A DNA stretch of 6,838 nt from Rhodospirillaceae bacterium (GTDB taxonomy: Bacteria > Pseudomonadota > Alphaproteobacteria > Dongiales > Dongiaceae): NCBI GenBank assembly GCA_016794075.1, contig JAEUKU010000445.1, positions 1-6,838 of the forward strand, read 5' to 3'. Shown one piece after another: positions 5,610-6,838 of the stretch. The notes beneath the pieces are model-generated. The model worked only from the letters and a program-made list of their open reading frames with translations. It was not told the DNA's origin and searched no databases. Position 1 is the first letter of the stretch; every line of letters begins with the position of its first letter. Made by a program: the position numbers and the translations under genes.

Positions 5610-6176
5610 CTACCGCGGATTCTTGCGGTTGTAGGCCAGTTCCTGCTCGGTCAGCATGAAGCCGACATAGATGCGGTACCAGTCGCCATTCTCGCCCGCT
5701 TTGAGCGGAATCGTGGGCTGGATTTCCTCGACGACGATGGCCTGGGTGGCGTTGTTCTCGAACACCACCTCGGTCGGGAACACCTCGCGCGCCAGGCGCT
5801 TGCCGCCGGGGCCGGTGACGGCGACGAAATAGTCGAATTTGGCGGCACCCTCGCGCTCCTTCGGCCCGCGCTGGGCGAGGAACTGGACGCGGATGTCGTA
5901 GACGATGGAATTGCCGTTGTCGCTCAGCTGATAGACGCAATTGGCGGCCGGCAGCACGGCGTCGATCTTCGCCTCGAACAGCGTGTCGGAGAGATCCTGG
6001 CTCTGGCCTTCGAACTTGGTCATGTAGGAGGCGTCGCGGACGGGGAGCACCGCGGGACAGGGGTAGGAGGCGAGATCCTCGTTCGCCGTGCAGCTCGCGA
6101 GCGCCAGCAGGGCGAGCGCAGCGAAGGCCGCGCGGCGCGCGGCGCTGGTGCCAATCTTCAGTCCGGGAAAGTGCAT
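5610..6176 (-). CDS. Small predicted lipoprotein, 188 aa
   Basis: A hypothetical exported lipoprotein. The N-terminus has basic residues (K7, R14, R15), a hydrophobic stretch of Ala and Leu (16-27) and a lipobox LASC with the lipidated Cys at 29. Residue 30 is Thr rather than Asp, so sorting to the outer membrane is possible. The mature part has two further cysteines (C40 and C80), which could pair in the periplasm. It contains many beta-strand-like stretches (for example residues 91-100 and 113-121) and the C-terminal segment GDWYRIYVGFMLTEQELAYNRKNPR. I do not recognise a named family. The ATG at 6176 has AGGAA (6187-6183) six bases upstream. It lies 42 bp after the CDGSH gene on the same strand, so the two probably form an operon; a functional link is not shown. 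Confidence 0.85.
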   Translation of the reverse strand: MHFPGLKIGTSAARRAAFAALALLALASCTANEDLASYPCPAVLPVRDASYMTKFEGQSQDLSDTLFEAKIDAVLPAANCVYQLSDNGNSIVYDIRVQFLAQRGPKEREGAAKFDYFVAVTGPGGKRLAREVFPTEVVFENNATQAIVVEEIQPTIPLKAGENGDWYRIYVGFMLTEQELAYNRKNPR

Positions 6177-6218
6177 CGTGGATTCCTGTGTGAGCCGTCG
6201 GGCGGCGGCGATCTGGCG

Positions 6219-6458
6219 CTAGAGGCGGCTGTGGGTTCCGTCGCAGAACGGCTTCCTGGCGGAGTGCTTGCAGCCGCAGAAGAACACCGTCTTGTCCTCG
6301 GTGGCCTCGTGCTTGATGGGGGAGAATTCCGAGCCCTTGTGCGAGCCGTCGCAGAAGGGCTGGTTCTTGCTCCTCCCGCAGGCGCACCAGAAATAGCTCT
6401 TGCCCTTCACCACCTCGACCTTGAAAGGCGATTTCTGGGCAATCACCGGCTCGGCCAT
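6219..6458 (-). CDS. CDGSH iron-sulfur protein with two CDGSH domains, 79 aa
   Basis: A small iron-sulfur protein with two complete CDGSH-type motifs. The first is C25-A-C27 with PFC36DGSH40; the second is C61-G-C63 with PFC72DGTH76. Each three-Cys, one-His set matches the known ligands of a [2Fe-2S] cluster in this family (the mitoNEET type), so the protein should carry two clusters. No membrane anchor or signal peptide is present, so it is expected in the cytoplasm. Family roles are thought to be electron or cluster transfer and redox sensing; the partner is not known. The ATG at 6458 is chosen because a GGGGA element stands about ten bases upstream and because bacterial members begin shortly before the first motif. 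The frame stays open for 38 more codons upstream, but that part is a Pro/Gly/Arg-rich stretch without family resemblance. It is the first gene of a pair with the lipoprotein. Confidence 0.93.
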   Translation of the reverse strand: MAEPVIAQKSPFKVEVVKGKSYFWCACGRSKNQPFCDGSHKGSEFSPIKHEATEDKTVFFCGCKHSARKPFCDGTHSRL

Positions 6459-6500
6459 GGTATATCCCCGTCCTCGGCTGCATCCCGGTCCCGGGGCGTC

Positions 6501-6538
6501 CTTCCGGCCCCCCGGCCGTGGCCGGAGAGTAACGGAAG
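6501..6538. repeat. Nested inverted repeat upstream of the CDGSH gene
   Basis: Two nested dyads are visible. The inner one is CCGGCC (6512-6517) and GGCCGG (6520-6525) with a 2-nt loop; the outer one is CTTCCG (6501-6506) and CGGAAG (6533-6538). They lie 43-80 bp upstream of the CDGSH start codon, so they could form a leader hairpin or an operator. No T-run follows on either strand, which argues against an intrinsic terminator. The surrounding 70 percent or higher GC makes chance dyads fairly likely. Confidence 0.3.
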
Positions 6539-6579
6539 CGCCCCCCGCTCCACAAGGCGGATAGCGCCGCATCGGCGCC

Positions 6580-6610
6580 TTGGAAATGCCATAAGCGGCG
6601 GCAATATATG
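6580..6610 (+). promoter_or_regulatory. Weak candidate promoter region for ispH
   Basis: Plus-strand TTGGAA (6580-6585, four of six) is followed by an AT-rich patch AATATATG (6603-6610). A -10 read as AATATA gives a 17-bp spacer, and one read as TATATG gives 19 bp. The patch is the only AT-rich island in the 221-bp gap between the CDGSH gene and ispH. I see no convincing minus-strand promoter for the CDGSH gene in this gap. Confidence 0.3.
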
Positions 6611-6679
6611 CGGAAATCGCCGGTTGCCCGGTCCCGGCAAAAGGGCTAAGGGAGGGGGCGCATTGGAGACGGACGACGC

Positions 6680-6838
6680 ATGGCCAAGGACGCTCTGACC
6701 CTGCTGCTGGCGGCCCCGCGCGGCTTCTGCGCCGGGGTGGACCGCGCCATCCAGATCGTGGAGCGGGCGCTGGAGCGCTATGGCGCCCCGGTCTATGTCC
6801 GGCACGAGATCGTCCACAATCGCCACGTGGTCGAGGAG
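6680..6838 (+). CDS. ispH: 4-hydroxy-3-methylbut-2-enyl diphosphate reductase, N-terminal 53 codons (partial)
   Basis: The beginning of IspH (LytB), the last enzyme of the MEP isoprenoid pathway. It is a cytoplasmic [4Fe-4S] enzyme that reduces HMBPP to IPP and DMAPP. The visible residues carry the family signature: LLLAAPRGFCAGVDRAI (8-24), in which C17 is the first cluster ligand, and PVYVRHEIVHNRHVVE (37-52), in which H46 corresponds to the conserved substrate-binding His. The frame is open to the window edge, so the remainder lies to the right. The ATG at 6680 has GGAG (6665-6668) eleven bases upstream, a little far but acceptable. The N-terminus is of the usual length before the RGFCAGV motif. 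It diverges from the CDGSH gene. Confidence 0.95.
   Translation, partial: MAKDALTLLLAAPRGFCAGVDRAIQIVERALERYGAPVYVRHEIVHNRHVVEE

Noticed and set aside
5587..5611. AGCGCT repeats (5587-5592 and 5606-5611) as a bidirectional terminator between convergent genes
   Set aside because: The stem is only six base pairs with a 13-nt loop and no T-run on either strand, so a terminator cannot be claimed.
5413..6555. A 380-codon open frame on the minus strand over the lipoprotein and CDGSH genes
   Set aside because: It is in another frame from two genes with clear lipobox and CDGSH motifs, and reads as low-complexity Arg/Pro/Gly sequence.

Overview
The window is GC-rich and comes from a bacterium, most probably an alphaproteobacterium (perhaps Rhodospirillales-like). 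That placement is inferred from codon usage, the style of the proteins and the beginning of an ispH gene at the right edge; no rRNA or other marker gene is present to prove it. Six complete protein genes lie on the minus strand. One complete gene and one gene cut by the window edge lie on the plus strand.

Left edge (1-235): a glycine riboswitch on the minus strand, read leftwards out of the window. The first aptamer is complete. The 5' end of a second aptamer follows after an 18-nt linker, so this looks like a classic tandem riboswitch controlling a glycine-related gene beyond position 1. A weak promoter candidate and a small palindrome lie upstream of it.

Positions 236-2407 hold a P1B-type copper (Cu+/Ag+) exporting ATPase with a His-rich N-terminus and a CxxxxxCPxCGM-type heavy-metal-binding domain. 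It probably has its own promoter in the 94-bp gap to its right.

Positions 2502-4244 (minus strand) form a compact three-gene cassette: an ArsR-type repressor without visible metal ligands, a canonical DUF899 protein, and a shorter divergent DUF899-like/thioredoxin-like protein. Both DUF899 proteins carry a CxxC motif. To the right of the repressor is a compact AT-rich control region (about 4251-4298). It holds two tandem 18-bp operators of the form ATCAA-N8-TTGAT, each filling the spacer of one of two back-to-back divergent promoters. The plus-strand promoter reads towards an uncharacterised 406-residue protein (4374-5594), which is therefore probably controlled together with the DUF899 cassette. 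This is the most interesting part of the window.

Right part: an apparent minus-strand operon of a tandem CDGSH iron-sulfur protein (6458-6219) and a small lipoprotein (6176-5610) converges on the 406-residue gene, with only 15 bp between the stop codons. A 221-bp intergenic region separates the CDGSH gene from the divergent ispH, whose first 53 codons are visible. There is no insertion sequence, CRISPR array, tRNA or rRNA. No stretch longer than 300 bp lacks a gene.
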